Positions 31,001 to 40,322 of a DNA stretch of 64,000 nt are shown here, one piece after another. The DNA is from Saccharomyces paradoxus (Eukaryota > Ascomycota > Saccharomycetes > Saccharomycetales > Saccharomycetaceae): NCBI RefSeq assembly GCF_002079055.1, contig NC_047494.1, positions 434,001 to 498,000 of the forward strand. Reading direction: 5' to 3'. Position 1 is the stretch's first letter. Each line of letters opens with the position of its first letter. The notes beneath the pieces were generated by a model, which was not told the DNA's origin, searched no databases, and saw nothing but the letters and a program-made list of their open reading frames with translations. The translations under genes were made by a program, and so were the position numbers.

Positions 31001-32752
31001 CGGACCTAAATCTAAAAACCTGGATAATAGTACTAACGCGCGTATACGATGTACTTGTGAAAGCAGGACCTGCAAAACGATGGGAAGCTGCTCAGGCGGA
31101 TGTCTCACATTCGAGGCATATTTTAACCACAGTTCAAAAGCAGTCAAATTTTGTTCAAAAAATCCGGTGAATTGTTGTTGCTGTTGTTGTTGTTGTTGCT
31201 GCTGTAATTGTTGTTGTGAGCTTTGTAAAGATATTGATTTTCTCGATTGGAGGGCTGGGTTATTCACTAGAGACATTGTGCTTAAGTTGGCCACGGCAAA
31301 TCTCGATTGTGTTTGTATGCTTCCGGCTTTCGTATCTTGAGCATTTGACTTAGAACTACCGCTATTCTGCAAGGTTTCCTGTTGTTGTAAGATCATCTGG
31401 CTCTCCAAGGCAGTGGCAGGGGGGGCATTTTTCAGGTCGGTCACTATTTTAGTCAACACTTCATCCATAGCCAAATCCCAAGATTTCCACATTGGATGCG
31501 TGGTTATACTATCTGGTAATTCTGGATCAGATACGGGATGACAATTGTACCAAGGCATTATTCTTTTGGCCAATAAGAAATTTCTAAAAAGCGCAGCAAT
31601 CATCAAATCATGTCTAAATAATTTTTTGAAAAGTGGTCGGGGGAGAGATGTCCATGCGATGGTATCCGTTATAGCTGTAAAAATCCAATTTAGCTCTCCC
31701 AATGGCGTTCTTCTATCAGACAACATACCGGGAATATTGACGTTGGGTATTTTGGACTTAAACGAGTTCCTACTATCACCAAACGGTTGCTTTGAAGTAG
31801 CATTTTCGAAGAAAATCTTATATTTAGAATCTTTTAAGGGCGACTGCATGAGAAAGATACGGATGCTAATCTCTATTGGACAGGTGAGACAACAACTAAA
31901 CAAATCGGCGGGTAGTTCCGGACTCATAAGTAAAAGTTCATCCGATGTGCAAGAGGCTAATTGGAAACAATCTTGGTAAGCTGAAGTCGGAGATGGTGCG
32001 GCAACATCATGATTTCCCTCTTCATCATCTCTGATCCTCTTTTGTACAAACTTCTGAAAATTGATTAATATATTTTCAGCGCTATTGCAATCATAGACAA
32101 ATATACATGGCGCACCTAGCCAAGTTTGTAGGTCGTACAAAGATACCGGAATATATTGAGTATAACCTCTGTTGAAAACCCAAATTTCACCTGATTTTGT
32201 AGGCTTAGGCACACCATGTCCATTGTAGTGGAAAAGAATCCTATCTTCCTTAGAAGTTCTTCTCAGCGAGTTGCAAAACCGTTTGACATCCTCCACACAA
32301 GGATCCAAACTTTGTTTATAGCGTGTCCTCAAAGATAGGGTTTCGTACTGTGCTTGTAAGTTTTTACCAATTTGTTCTATGGCTTTCTTGGAGTCTTGGA
32401 AATTCAATGGATCTACCCATGCTTCAACCCTGGCACAGGGATGTGTCTTCATGACATCAGGGGGATCGACACCTAAATTCAAGCATAATAAAAGGGCTGC
32501 ACTCACTGTCTTCTGTCGATCTTTCATAATCTTCCAATCGGTAATTGGTTGGTAATAACGATTTACATCCCGTTGTTTATCCTCTTCAGGTATCGGGTTC
32601 CCATTGGTTCTGTGCCGTTTATCATCAAAGTAGAATATGAAATCATTCGCGAGTGATTGCAAAAGTTGGTCACTTTGGTATTGCTCTTCAAACCCATGTC
32701 TCATCACCGTATTGAGTGGCTTTAATGGTTGAGGTCCATAAATCTCCGGCAT
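28073..32752 (-). CDS. KOG1: Kog1, raptor subunit of TORC1
   Basis: Kog1 is the substrate-recruiting raptor subunit of TOR complex 1 at the vacuole and controls growth in response to nutrients. The start at 32752 (MPEIYGPQPL) is the first ATG; the open frame extends ten codons further only through non-ATG codons. The 1,559-residue protein has the raptor N-terminal conserved (caspase-like) domain to about residue 400, including RILFHYNGHGVPKPT and IFVYDCNSAENI. A HEAT-repeat middle follows, and a C-terminal WD40 propeller occupies about residues 1180-1559 (FDWGKGKTLSKF, LLLTGSSDGVIKIY, VRVWDAHTE-type repeats). Two Gln-rich runs encoded by CAA/CAG lie near residues 530-545 and 870-900, and length variation there explains the small difference from the reference. 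The gene is divergent from IKI1. Confidence 0.97.
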   Translation of the reverse strand: MPEIYGPQPLKPLNTVMRHGFEEQYQSDQLLQSLANDFIFYFDDKRHRTNGNPIPEEDKQRDVNRYYQPITDWKIMKDRQKTVSAALLLCLNLGVDPPDVMKTHPCARVEAWVDPLNFQDSKKAIEQIGKNLQAQYETLSLRTRYKQSLDPCVEDVKRFCNSLRRTSKEDRILFHYNGHGVPKPTKSGEIWVFNRGYTQYIPVSLYDLQTWLGAPCIFVYDCNSAENILINFQKFVQKRIRDDEEGNHDVAAPSPTSAYQDCFQLASCTSDELLLMSPELPADLFSCCLTCPIEISIRIFLMQSPLKDSKYKIFFENATSKQPFGDSRNSFKSKIPNVNIPGMLSDRRTPLGELNWIFTAITDTIAWTSLPRPLFKKLFRHDLMIAALFRNFLLAKRIMPWYNCHPVSDPELPDSITTHPMWKSWDLAMDEVLTKIVTDLKNAPPATALESQMILQQQETLQNSGSSKSNAQDTKAGSIQTQSRFAVANLSTMSLVNNPALQSRKSISLQSSQQQLQQQQQQQQQQQFTGFFEQNLTAFELWLKYASNVRHPPEQLPIVLQVLLSQVHRIRALVLLSRFLDLGPWAVYLSLSIGIFPYVLKLLQSPAPELKPILVFIWARIMSIDYKNTQSELIKEKGYMYFITVLVPDWGVNGVSTVNGSAMINGGNPLTMTASQNINGPSSRYYDRQQGNRTSNFGHNNLPFYHSNDTTDEQKAMAVFVLASFVRNFPLGQKNCFSLELVNKLCFYIENSEIPLLRQWCVILLGLLFADNPLDRFVCMNTGAVEILLKSLKDPVPEVRTASIFALKHFISGFQDAEIILRLQQEFEEQYQQSHSQLQHLQNQSHLQQQQSQQQQQHLEQQQMKIEKQIRHCQVMQNQLEIIDLRKLKRQEIANLISILPLINDGSPLVRKELVVYFSHIVNRYSNFFIVVVFNDLLEEIKLLEKSDINTRNTSDKYSVSHGSIFYTVWKSLLILAEDPFLENKELSKQVIDYILLELSVHKELGGPFAVMEKFLLKRSSKANQSGKFGFNSSQVQFVKSSLRSFSPNERVDNNTPKKEQHQHDLKASHPIQTSLAKLFQSLGFSESYGGRDTQSSNASMKSHTSKKGPPGLYLLNGNNNLYPTAGTPRFRKHTGPLQLPLNSTFLDYSREYFQEPQMKKQESDEPGSVEYNARLWRRNRNETIIQETQGEKKLSIYGNWSKKLISLNNKSQPKLMKFTQFEDQLITADDRSTITVFDWGKGKTLSKFSNGTPFGTKVTDLKLINEDDSALLLTGSSDGVIKIYRDYQDVDTFKIVSAWRGLTDMLLTPRSTGLLTEWLQIRGSLLTTGDVKVIRVWDAHTETVEVDIPAKTSSLITSLTADQLAGNIFVAGFADGSLRVYDRRLDPRDSMIRRWRAGNEKQGVWINNVHLQRGGYRELVSGATNGVVELWDIRSEDPVESFVDQNVTSQYGSQQKPTTMTCMQVHEHAPIIATGTKQIKIWTTSGDLLNSFKNTHNNGVTSTLAATGIPTSLSYSSTSDAFLSSMAFHPHRMMIAATNSHDSVVNIYKCEDEKIDYF

Positions 32753-33071
32753 TATGTATCTTTTACCCTTCACTGCATGCAATGAGATTCGTTAGATGTA
32801 GTTAAAGGAATCTACAAGCCAAACGCATTCGCAAAAATAAGTTAACAAGTTTTAAAACTTTTAATTAACCTATGTAAAACACTATCCCATTGATGATTCA
32901 TTAAAGGATTTTTAATATTATTAATTGTTGCCTTGATTGTCATCCTATAGGGCGGGTCACCTTGAAAAATCCAAATAGAAGAAGCGATGCCATTATAAAC
33001 TCTGGAAGATGATATCGTTAAGCCATTAGTGACTCCAACCAAAGGTATTGCCACAAGTAGAACAAGATATA
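32753..33071. promoter_or_regulatory. Divergent KOG1/IKI1 promoter region
   Basis: 319 bp between the two divergent starts. The sequence is AT-rich and has no TATA box in a convincing position for either gene, as is common for housekeeping yeast promoters. No further site is called. Confidence 0.45.
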
Positions 33072-34001
33072 ATGGCCAGTTCATCGCATAACCCCGTAAT
33101 TCTTTTGAAAAGAATCTTATCGCTCACAGAAAACTCCCCTTTGATTCTGTGCTTAGATTCGATGGCCCAGACATCATACAGGCTTATCCAAGAGTTCATT
33201 CACCAGAGTAAGAGTAAAGGCAATGAGTATCCAGTTGTGTACATTTCGTTCGAAACAGTGAATAAACCACCTTACTGCACGCAATTTATCGATGCTACAC
33301 AGATGGATTTTGTACATTTAGTAAAACAGATTATATCATATTTGCCGGCTGCTACTGCCACGCAGGCGAAAAAACACATGGTCATTATCGATTCACTGAA
33401 CTACATTTCTACAGAACACATAACAAGGTTTTTGTCCGAGATTGCGTCTCCTCACTGCACGATGATCGCGACTTATCATAAAGATATCAAAGATGAAAAT
33501 CATACAGTAATACCTGGCTGGAATAGTAATTATCCTGGTAAATTAACTTTACTGCAGTTTATGGCCACTACAATATTAGACATTGATGTGATGTTGGCAA
33601 GCGCTCTTGATAGTGAGGAGGCGGATGAATTGTTGAATGAATTTAGAATTCCTCGGGGCTTAAATAATGATATCTTTCAATTACGACTTGTTAATAAAAG
33701 AAAGTCTGGCAGGTCATTGGAATACGATTTCATGATAAATTCAAAGGCTCACGAATATGAATTGTCATTGAATACAAAGCATGAGGAGGAGGACGGTGGT
33801 AATGGACTGGAGACTCCAGAAATGTTGCAAGGATTGACTACGTTCAACCTAGGTACATCCAACAAGCAGAAGTTGGCCAAAGATCAAGTCGCATTGCCTT
33901 TTCTGGAGGCACAAAGCTTTGGACAGGGAGGCGCTATTGTTTATGAGTACGAAAAGGATGATGACTATGATGAGGAGGATCCATATGAGGATCCCTTTTA
34001 A
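33072..34001 (+). CDS. IKI1: Elongator subunit Elp5
   Basis: Iki1 (Elp5) is one of the Elp4-Elp5-Elp6 RecA-like ring subunits of Elongator, which is needed for modification of wobble uridines in tRNAs. The start at 33072 (MASSSHNPVILLKRIL) gives 309 residues, equal to the reference. The open frame begins earlier only with a TTG codon. The RecA-like fold is visible as alternating hydrophobic strands (LILCLDS, VVYISFET, KHMVIIDSLNYI, CTMIATYHK). The Walker motif is degenerate, as is known for this family. The C-terminus is strongly acidic and aromatic (YEYEKDDDYDEEDPYEDPF). It converges on GPI16 with an 85-bp gap. Several substitutions against the reference lie in the middle third. Confidence 0.95.
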   Translation: MASSSHNPVILLKRILSLTENSPLILCLDSMAQTSYRLIQEFIHQSKSKGNEYPVVYISFETVNKPPYCTQFIDATQMDFVHLVKQIISYLPAATATQAKKHMVIIDSLNYISTEHITRFLSEIASPHCTMIATYHKDIKDENHTVIPGWNSNYPGKLTLLQFMATTILDIDVMLASALDSEEADELLNEFRIPRGLNNDIFQLRLVNKRKSGRSLEYDFMINSKAHEYELSLNTKHEEEDGGNGLETPEMLQGLTTFNLGTSNKQKLAKDQVALPFLEAQSFGQGGAIVYEYEKDDDYDEEDPYEDPF

Positions 34002-34086
34002 AGAAGAAAAACTCATAGTGAAGAGAGAGTGCTTCAAGATTATGTAAACTACGTGTTCTTTATACACATATCTAGATGCTAGGTTG

Positions 34087-35919
34087 TTAGTCCGTTTTAG
34101 TCTTTTTCTTTCCTAAGAACTTTTCCTTTAACTTCAATAATTTGTATTTTAAGCCAGATTGCAACGTAATTTTATCGGCTACTTCGACAGTGACCATTCT
34201 CTTCACCATCAAATTGTACAGCATACCGAATATGAGCCCCATGATTGTAGATGTTAGGATGATGACGTTATACGGCATACTAAAATCCGGTGTAGACAGG
34301 GATAACAACAGGGTTGATGTTCTCATTTCATAAAGAGGCGATGAGGATTCCATAGATAGCACAGTGATGACGGCTGCATCAATTTCGAAACCGTGGTTGG
34401 CATCTGGTGGATACTCGGCAAATTGGAGAAGGGCTTTATCAAATTGATAAGTAAAGACAATGTCCGTATTGGCTGGAATTAACATCGTGAACTCCAAATG
34501 GGCAGGTCTTTTTCTGTCGGCTGCTTGTAAATAGTATTTATCTAAGATGATATCGTTTTCTTGCAACTGTGGAGAGGTAGTAGAAGTAATTTGGAGTGAG
34601 GATAAGTAAACTCTCATGAACCATGGCAACGATTCGAAATAAATCAACTTTACAGGGGCATCATTGTCGTTATGGAATACAATACGCATCCCACCACGAT
34701 CTTGACCATTACCAGTCAGGGATCTGCTTACGTGAATGGGAACAGGAACTATGGGAGCAACCTGACTGGTGTCTGTTGATTCTAAAATAAAGTCGTAGCC
34801 CGAACCACTCCCATTTTGATCGTTGGATAAGTCAAAGCAATTGTCGTGTGTACTGAAGATCGTATCATCAACTGACAAAAATGCAGTCCAAGTAGAACGG
34901 TCAACTTCTGCACAAATTTTTGTGGGCCTATTAGCGAACAAGTTGCCGTTGTTTATTGGCCTTGCAAACAGCTGAGACAGCTTGAAGCGAGTCTCTGAGG
35001 GTTCCGGTAGGGGGAAGCATTCGTAAGAGTCAAAGGGCTTATCCGTGTCACAACGCAATGTGTTCCCATCCAAAGGTTTGGGGATAGGTCTCTCACTTCT
35101 CGCCAAGGTGGAGGGAACGTGTGTTACCATTTCTATGTGTGCCTCCATCTCGTAGTGACAAAGAGCGTCTTCATCTCCAGAACAAATAGTGGAAACATCC
35201 AAAGAGATACTGTTCCATAGAGAATCAAACAATTTATGACCGTCTAACAGAGATGTTAGACCGGAATTGCCCCTAGTGGGTAATAGTTTTATGAATGGAG
35301 TTAAGTTCTCGGTACAGATGGGCTCATTAGGCAACGATGCACGCATTAAGTACAACTTCTCGGTATCATTGAAAAGAGGAGATGCGATATCAGAAATATA
35401 CGACTGCCGGGGGAAGGTCGTCCTCGACTCGTCAATAAAATTTAGAGAAGAACAGAACAATCCGCTCAATGAATTGGCCAGTTTCTTCCAATTATGGAAT
35501 GCATGCTCCTGATCTATGGCCTGCACTTGTGACCACAATTCCACACCTGAGGCACCTGCTTCTTTTCCAGCATGCGGCAACTGTCCCCACGACAGAGCAT
35601 CCCAGAATCCTCTGGTAAATCTTAAATGAAACTGGCGCGTGGCAGTAGATTTCAACAAAGGTGGGATGGCTCGGGGGAAAGTCGTGTAGTGCTCATACGC
35701 ATCATACGAGATCGATGCTACGGCCGGATCGAACGGTTCCGACTGCAATTGGAACGTAAATGAGAGTAGCAGATCATTGTTGGGCAGCGGCTTTAACACC
35801 AGTGTTTCGTCGTACGGATACCATAAACTGTCGTTAATACTAATCTGCGACACCGTGTCTTCTGCAACCACACCCAGCAGTAGAGTGCTCAACATGAAAT
35901 ACACCAGTGTGCCAATCAT
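34087..35919 (-). CDS. GPI16: GPI transamidase subunit Gpi16 (PIG-T)
   Basis: Gpi16 is an ER membrane glycoprotein of the GPI transamidase complex that attaches GPI anchors to proteins; it is disulfide-linked to the catalytic subunit Gpi8. I use the ATG at 35919 (MIGTLVYFML), giving 610 residues as in the reference; another ATG lies two codons upstream. The protein has an N-terminal signal peptide (MIGTLVYFMLSTLLLGVVA), a large lumenal part with the conserved FTRGFWDALSWGQLPHAG segment, and a single membrane span near the C-terminus (YNVIILTSTIMGLIFGMLYNLM). The tail is short, basic and cytosolic (KFLGKKKTKTD). The start is divergent from PTH1, with 193 bp between. Confidence 0.96.
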   Translation of the reverse strand: MIGTLVYFMLSTLLLGVVAEDTVSQISINDSLWYPYDETLVLKPLPNNDLLLSFTFQLQSEPFDPAVASISYDAYEHYTTFPRAIPPLLKSTATRQFHLRFTRGFWDALSWGQLPHAGKEAGASGVELWSQVQAIDQEHAFHNWKKLANSLSGLFCSSLNFIDESRTTFPRQSYISDIASPLFNDTEKLYLMRASLPNEPICTENLTPFIKLLPTRGNSGLTSLLDGHKLFDSLWNSISLDVSTICSGDEDALCHYEMEAHIEMVTHVPSTLARSERPIPKPLDGNTLRCDTDKPFDSYECFPLPEPSETRFKLSQLFARPINNGNLFANRPTKICAEVDRSTWTAFLSVDDTIFSTHDNCFDLSNDQNGSGSGYDFILESTDTSQVAPIVPVPIHVSRSLTGNGQDRGGMRIVFHNDNDAPVKLIYFESLPWFMRVYLSSLQITSTTSPQLQENDIILDKYYLQAADRKRPAHLEFTMLIPANTDIVFTYQFDKALLQFAEYPPDANHGFEIDAAVITVLSMESSSPLYEMRTSTLLLSLSTPDFSMPYNVIILTSTIMGLIFGMLYNLMVKRMVTVEVADKITLQSGLKYKLLKLKEKFLGKKKTKTD

Positions 35920-36112
35920 CGTCATTTTGCCTATGCTTTGTTTTGTTTCGAATGCTTGTTCCGCTCTCCTTTTACTTATTGGCTATTAAAACTACGTGTG
36001 AAAGATCGCCCAGCGCAAAAAGCTCCGGCGGCTTTCAAATAATCTCGAACTATTCCTACAATATACAAAATAGTACAGGTGGGGACAAGTCAACACTAGC
36101 TAGATAAGCGGA

Positions 36113-36685
36113 ATGTGTCGTAAGTGGAGACTAGTGCTGACTGGGATAGGCAATCCGGAACCGCAGTACGCTGGTACGCGTCACAATGTAGGGCTATATA
36201 TGTTGGAGCTGCTGCGAAAGCGGCTTGGTCTACAGGACAGAACTTACTCCCCTGTGCCTAATACGGGTGGCAAAGTACATTACATAGAAGATGAGCACTG
36301 TACGATACTAAGATCGGATGGTCAGTACATGAATCTGAGTGGAGAACAGGTGTGCAAGGTCTGGGCCCGGTACGCCAAGTACCAAGCTCAACACGTAGTT
36401 ATTCATGACGAATTAAGCGTGGCATGTGGAAAAGTGCAGTTGAGAGCCCCCAGCACCAGTATTAGGGGCCATAATGGCTTACGAAGCCTGTTGAAATGTA
36501 GTGGCGGCCGTGTACCTTTTGCCAAATTGGCTGTCGGGATCGGCAGAGAACCGGGGTCTCACTCTAGAGACCCTGAGAGTGTGTCCCGGTGGGTTCTGGG
36601 AGCTCTAACTCCGCAGGAACTACAAACGTTGCTTACGCAGAGTGAACCTGCTGCCTGGCGTGCCCTAACTCAGTACATATCATAG
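36113..36685 (+). CDS. PTH1: Peptidyl-tRNA hydrolase Pth1
   Basis: Pth1 hydrolyses peptidyl-tRNAs released from ribosomes; the yeast enzyme is of the bacterial Pth type and is mitochondrial. The 190-residue ORF has the family motifs in order. GNPEPQYAGTRHNVG carries the catalytic His24. YMNLSGEQV follows, then the catalytic aspartate in VVIHDELSV and the tRNA-contact segment RGHNGLRSL. GIGREPGS comes next. Length equals the reference. It lies between the divergent GPI16 and the co-directional ERG9, with about 245 bp before the ERG9 ATG. Confidence 0.95.
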   Translation: MCRKWRLVLTGIGNPEPQYAGTRHNVGLYMLELLRKRLGLQDRTYSPVPNTGGKVHYIEDEHCTILRSDGQYMNLSGEQVCKVWARYAKYQAQHVVIHDELSVACGKVQLRAPSTSIRGHNGLRSLLKCSGGRVPFAKLAVGIGREPGSHSRDPESVSRWVLGALTPQELQTLLTQSEPAAWRALTQYIS

Positions 36686-36929
36686 CCCAGGTTCCGGCAA
36701 CAATGGCGAGTTACTATCCTACTTACTTTGCCCTTTTTCTTTTCCACTGCACTTTGCATCGGAAGGCGTTATCGGTTTTGGGTTTAGTGCCTAAACGAGC
36801 AGCGAGAACACGACCACGGGCTATATAAATGGACAGACAGGACAGGGGCAAAGAAGAAGGGACAAGACGAAGAGAAGAGGTTGAAAGCGAATACACGTCA
36901 CATATCACACGCACACACACACACACAGA
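36686..36929 (+). promoter_or_regulatory. ERG9 promoter with TATA box and possible sterol element
   Basis: The short upstream region has a TATA box TATATAAA at 36822-36829, about 100 bp before the ATG. It also has CTAAACGA at 36791-36798, whose complement TCGTTTAG resembles Upc2/Ecm22 sterol regulatory elements. A (CA)n run (ACACACACACACACAC) lies immediately before the ATG in the leader. Confidence 0.55.
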
Positions 36930-38264
36930 ATGGGGAAGTTATTACAATTGGCATTACATCCGATCGAGTTGAAAGCAGCTTTAAAACTGAAATTTTGTAG
37001 AACACCGCTATTTTCCATTTATGATCAATCCACTTCTCCGTATCTCTTGCACTGTTTTGAGCTGTTAAACCTGACTTCCAGATCCTTCGCGGCTGTGATC
37101 AGGGAGCTGCATCCAGAGTTGAGAAACTGTGTTACTCTCTTTTATCTGATTTTGAGGGCTTTGGACACCATCGAAGACGACATGTCCATTGAACACGATT
37201 TGAAAATTGACTTGTTGCGTCATTTCCACGAGAAATTGTTGTTAACCAAATGGAGTTTTGATGGAAATGCCCCAGATGTAAAAGACAGAGCCGTTTTGAC
37301 AGATTTCGAATCAATTCTAATTGAATTCCACAAATTGAAACCAGAATACCAGGACGTCATCAAAGAGATCACCGAAAAAATGGGTAATGGTATGGCCGAC
37401 TACATCTTGGACGAAAACTACAATTTGAATGGGTTGCAAACCGTCCATGACTACGACGTCTACTGTCACTACGTGGCTGGTTTGGTCGGTGATGGTTTGA
37501 CCCGTTTGATTGTCATTGCCAGGTTTGCCAACGAGTCTTTGTATTCCAACGGGCAATTGTATGAAAGCATGGGTCTTTTCTTGCAAAAGACTAACATCAT
37601 CAGAGACTACAATGAAGATTTGGTCGATGGTAGATCTTTCTGGCCCAAGGAAATCTGGTCTCAATACGCTCCTCAATTGAAGGACTTCATGAAACCTGAA
37701 AACGAGCAATTGGGTTTAGACTGTATAAACCATCTCGTCTTAAATGCATTGGGTCATGTTATTGATGTGTTGACCTATTTAGCCAGTATTCACGAACAAT
37801 CCACTTTCCAATTTTGTGCCATTCCACAAGTCATGGCCATTGCTACTTTGGCTCTGGTTTTCAACAACCGCGAAGTGCTACATGGCAATGTTAAGATTCG
37901 TAAAGGTACCACTTGTTATTTAATTTTGAAATCAAGGACTTTACGTGGCTGCGTCGAAATTTTTGACTATTATTTACGTGACATTAAATCCAAATTGGCC
38001 GTGCAAGATCCAAATTTCTTAAAATTGAACATTCAAATCTCCAAGATTGAGCAATTTATGGAAGAAATGTATCAAGATAAATTACCTCCTAACGTGAAAC
38101 CGAATGAAACTCCAATTTTCTTGAAAGTCAAGGAAAGATCCAGATACGATGATGAATTGGTCCCAACCCAACAGGAAGAAGAGTACAAGTTCAATATGGT
38201 TTTGTCTATTATCTTGTCCGTTCTTCTTGGGTTTTATTATATATACACTTTACACAGAGCGTAA
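36930..38264 (+). CDS. ERG9: Squalene synthase
   Basis: Erg9 joins two farnesyl diphosphates to squalene, the first committed step of sterol synthesis, at the ER membrane. The 444-residue ORF has the trans-isoprenyl diphosphate synthase motifs. The first aspartate-rich motif is [10 protein letters not shown] near residue 80, and [13 protein letters not shown] is next. The second aspartate-rich motif [10 protein letters not shown] is near residue 220. [10 protein letters not shown] follows. The C-terminal hydrophobic anchor is [19 protein letters not shown]. Length equals the reference, and the protein is highly conserved. It converges on CTF8. Confidence 0.97.
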   Translation: MGKLLQLALHPIELKAALKLKFCRTPLFSIYDQSTSPYLLHCFELLNLTSRSFAAVIRELHPELRNCVTLFYLILRALDTIEDDMSIEHDLKIDLLRHFHEKLLLTKWSFDGNAPDVKDRAVLTDFESILIEFHKLKPEYQDVIKEITEKMGNGMADYILDENYNLNGLQTVHDYDVYCHYVAGLVGDGLTRLIVIARFANESLYSNGQLYESMGLFLQKTNIIRDYNEDLVDGRSFWPKEIWSQYAPQLKDFMKPENEQLGLDCINHLVLNALGHVIDVLTYLASIHEQSTFQFCAIPQVMAIATLALVFNNREVLHGNVKIRKGTTCYLILKSRTLRGCVEIFDYYLRDIKSKLAVQDPNFLKLNIQISKIEQFMEEMYQDKLPPNVKPNETPIFLKVKERSRYDDELVPTQQEEEYKFNMVLSIILSVLLGFYYIYTLHRA

Positions 38265-38314
38265 AGCCAACGCAAAATAACATCAACAAACAACTCCGAA
38301 CAATAACTAAGTAC

Positions 38315-38716
38315 TTACATAATAGGTAGAGGCCTATCTTTAAAGGTAATTTTATATTTCATTACATCAACTAATTCGACCTTATTATCTTTCGAATTGA
38401 AATGCATTATACCCATCGGTACATCTAGCTTTGTCACCTTCCCCAATAAACGCTGTTTCTTCCCGACAAACAATGTGGCCCTTTCTCCATCAATCTGTAG
38501 CGACCCAAACCGTATTATAGTTTGGCCTCCTTGTTCGCTAAATCTTCCATCATGTTGAGAATCTTTCTTTGCCAGCGATGCAAAATCCTTAGGTAACTTC
38601 AGTTCACCTTGAATCTCCAGCACCATCATCCCCAGCGGTGTTATCACTGTGGCTTGCTTTTCTCGTGACTGCGTCAACTTTTGCCATTGAGTAGCATCTA
38701 TGTCCACACTAGGCAT
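38315..38716 (-). CDS. CTF8: Ctf8, subunit of the Ctf18-RFC clamp loader
   Basis: Ctf8 binds Dcc1 and the Ctf18-RFC alternative clamp loader, which acts in sister chromatid cohesion and replication checkpoint signalling. The start at 38716 (MPSVDIDATQWQKLTQ) gives 133 residues, equal to the reference. A genuine upstream ATG at 38782 would add 22 mostly basic residues in frame (MIKRVIKKRSTLPF...). I prefer the downstream start because it matches the known protein. The fold is recognised from VITPLGMMVLEIQGELKLP, FGSLQIDGERATLFVGKKQ and the conserved end VMKYKITFKDRPLPIM. It converges with ERG9 and diverges from LNP1. Confidence 0.93.
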   Translation of the reverse strand: MPSVDIDATQWQKLTQSREKQATVITPLGMMVLEIQGELKLPKDFASLAKKDSQHDGRFSEQGGQTIIRFGSLQIDGERATLFVGKKQRLLGKVTKLDVPMGIMHFNSKDNKVELVDVMKYKITFKDRPLPIM

Positions 38717-38912
38717 TCTTTCCAGCGGCTTTGTTGGGATGAATGGTAGTGTTGATCTTTTTTTTATTACTCTTTTGATCATATTAGTAATTTAGCTTAT
38801 TAAAAAAGATTAAAGGAAAAATGAAATTCAAGATGCTAACGTTGAGATGTACATTTTAAGAAAGCAAAAATAATACAAAGAAGAAAACCGGATATAAAAA
38901 AATAATATAAAA

Positions 38913-39749
38913 ATGTTTAGTGCAGTAGGCAAATGGATCCGAGGCTCTCGTAATGATAGGGACTTTGTAACGAAGTATACCGCAGATCTATCACAAATAA
39001 CTTCACAGATTCATCAATTAGATGTCGCGTTAAAGAAAAGTCAATCGATCTTGAGTCAATGGCAGTCCAACCTGACCTTTTACGGGATTGCTTTCACGAT
39101 ATTGGCCCTGAGCTACACATATTGGGAGTACCACGGCTATCGACCATACCTTGTGGTGACTACCCTGCTATGCTTAGGCTCGCTAATCTTGTTCAAATGG
39201 GCGTTAACCAAACTCTATGCATTTTACAACAACAACAGATTGCGCAAGTTGGCAAAACTTCGTGCAATCCACCAAAAGAAATTGGAAAAGTTGAAGGAAG
39301 AAACCCACTACAATGCTACAAGTTCGATCATCCAACGGTTTTCATCCGGTGAAGATCAAAACGACGATGCCATGGTACTTCTGGATGACGAATTGAACGC
39401 TAAATACCAAGAATTAAACAACCTGAAGACAGAACTGGAAAAATTCAAGAAGGAAAGCCATGTAAAAGGCTTGAAAAAGGAAGACAGCGATGCATGGTTC
39501 GACAAAATTATCAGCGTACTAGCAGGCGGTAACGAATTGAACTCAACAAACTCGTTATCTCCCTTTAAAAAAATCATATGTCCACAATGTCATTGGAAAT
39601 CCGATTGCTACAGATTGGCCAGTAAACCAATCCTCTTTATCTGTCCTCAGTGCAATCATAAAACAGACGAAATAAAGGAAAGACAGGCCGCCATTGAAGC
39701 AAAACAAGAGGCACAGCCTTCGCAGTTGGAGAAGGAAAAAACAACGTGA
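38913..39749 (+). CDS. LNP1: Lnp1, lunapark ER-junction protein
   Basis: Lnp1 stabilises three-way junctions of the tubular ER network and counteracts the fusion GTPase Sey1. The 278-residue ORF has two close membrane spans near residues 50-70 (LTFYGIAFTILALSYTYW) and 75-97 (YLVVTTLLCLGSLILF). Coiled-coil segments lie before and after them. The lunapark zinc finger is near residues 226-250 (CPQCHWKSDC ... ICPQC, a CX2C...CX2C pattern). Length equals the reference. It diverges from CTF8 and converges on EGD2 with a 48-bp gap. Confidence 0.95.
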   Translation: MFSAVGKWIRGSRNDRDFVTKYTADLSQITSQIHQLDVALKKSQSILSQWQSNLTFYGIAFTILALSYTYWEYHGYRPYLVVTTLLCLGSLILFKWALTKLYAFYNNNRLRKLAKLRAIHQKKLEKLKEETHYNATSSIIQRFSSGEDQNDDAMVLLDDELNAKYQELNNLKTELEKFKKESHVKGLKKEDSDAWFDKIISVLAGGNELNSTNSLSPFKKIICPQCHWKSDCYRLASKPILFICPQCNHKTDEIKERQAAIEAKQEAQPSQLEKEKTT

Positions 39750-39797
39750 TTTGCGTTAGAACAACTACGTACCCCTATATAATATATTTATATATCA

Positions 39798-40322
39798 TTA
39801 TTTAGACAAGGACATGATAGCGTTGACTAAATCACCATTGTGAGCTTTCAGAGCTTTGATGGCTTGGTTTTTGGAAACATTAGTTTGTTGAACGACCAAC
39901 TCGATATCATCCTTGTTCAAGTCACCGGCGTCGACTTCACCTTCTTCATCTGCTTCTTCTGCTGCGGCATTGACACTGCCTTCTGCAGCAGCTTGCATGT
40001 CAGCTTGGATATCTTCTGGAGATTTCGTAGCGACATCTTCGTTAGATGGCATAATACCGCTAGCTTGAGCTTGTTGTTGAGCAGCGGCTAGCTTTTGGGT
40101 GAAGTTGTCAACCTTAGCTTCACCGAAGACAACGTAGTTACCACCGGCAGATCTGAAGACCTCTGGCTTTTCAATAGCATAGATTTGGTTGTCCTTCTTT
40201 CTGAAAGTGACTCTGATGATACCTGGGATTTGCTTCAAACCCAATTTGCCAATCAATTCTCTGGCTTTCTTTTCATTCTTGTTTAAGACGGTAACGTTGG
40301 CGTTTTCTGGAATAGCAGACAT
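39798..40322 (-). CDS. EGD2: Alpha subunit of the nascent polypeptide-associated complex
   Basis: Egd2 pairs with Egd1 or Btt1 to form NAC, which binds nascent chains at the ribosome exit. The start at 40322 (MSAIPENANVTVLNKNE) gives 174 residues, as in the reference; a further ATG two codons upstream is possible. The NAC domain spans about residues 14-80 (GKLGLKQIPGIIRVTFRKKD, YVVFGEAKV). The C-terminal UBA domain spans about residues 135-174 (DIELVVQQTNVSKNQAIKALKAHNGDLVNAIMSL). The two are linked by an acidic region. Codon bias is strong, in line with its abundance. The protein is nearly identical to the reference. Confidence 0.97.
   Translation of the reverse strand: MSAIPENANVTVLNKNEKKARELIGKLGLKQIPGIIRVTFRKKDNQIYAIEKPEVFRSAGGNYVVFGEAKVDNFTQKLAAAQQQAQASGIMPSNEDVATKSPEDIQADMQAAAEGSVNAAAEEADEEGEVDAGDLNKDDIELVVQQTNVSKNQAIKALKAHNGDLVNAIMSLSK

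Noticed and set aside
31170-31215. Poly-cysteine/glutamine ORF opposite KOG1
   Set aside because: It is the complement of the CAA/CAG run encoding the Kog1 glutamine tract.
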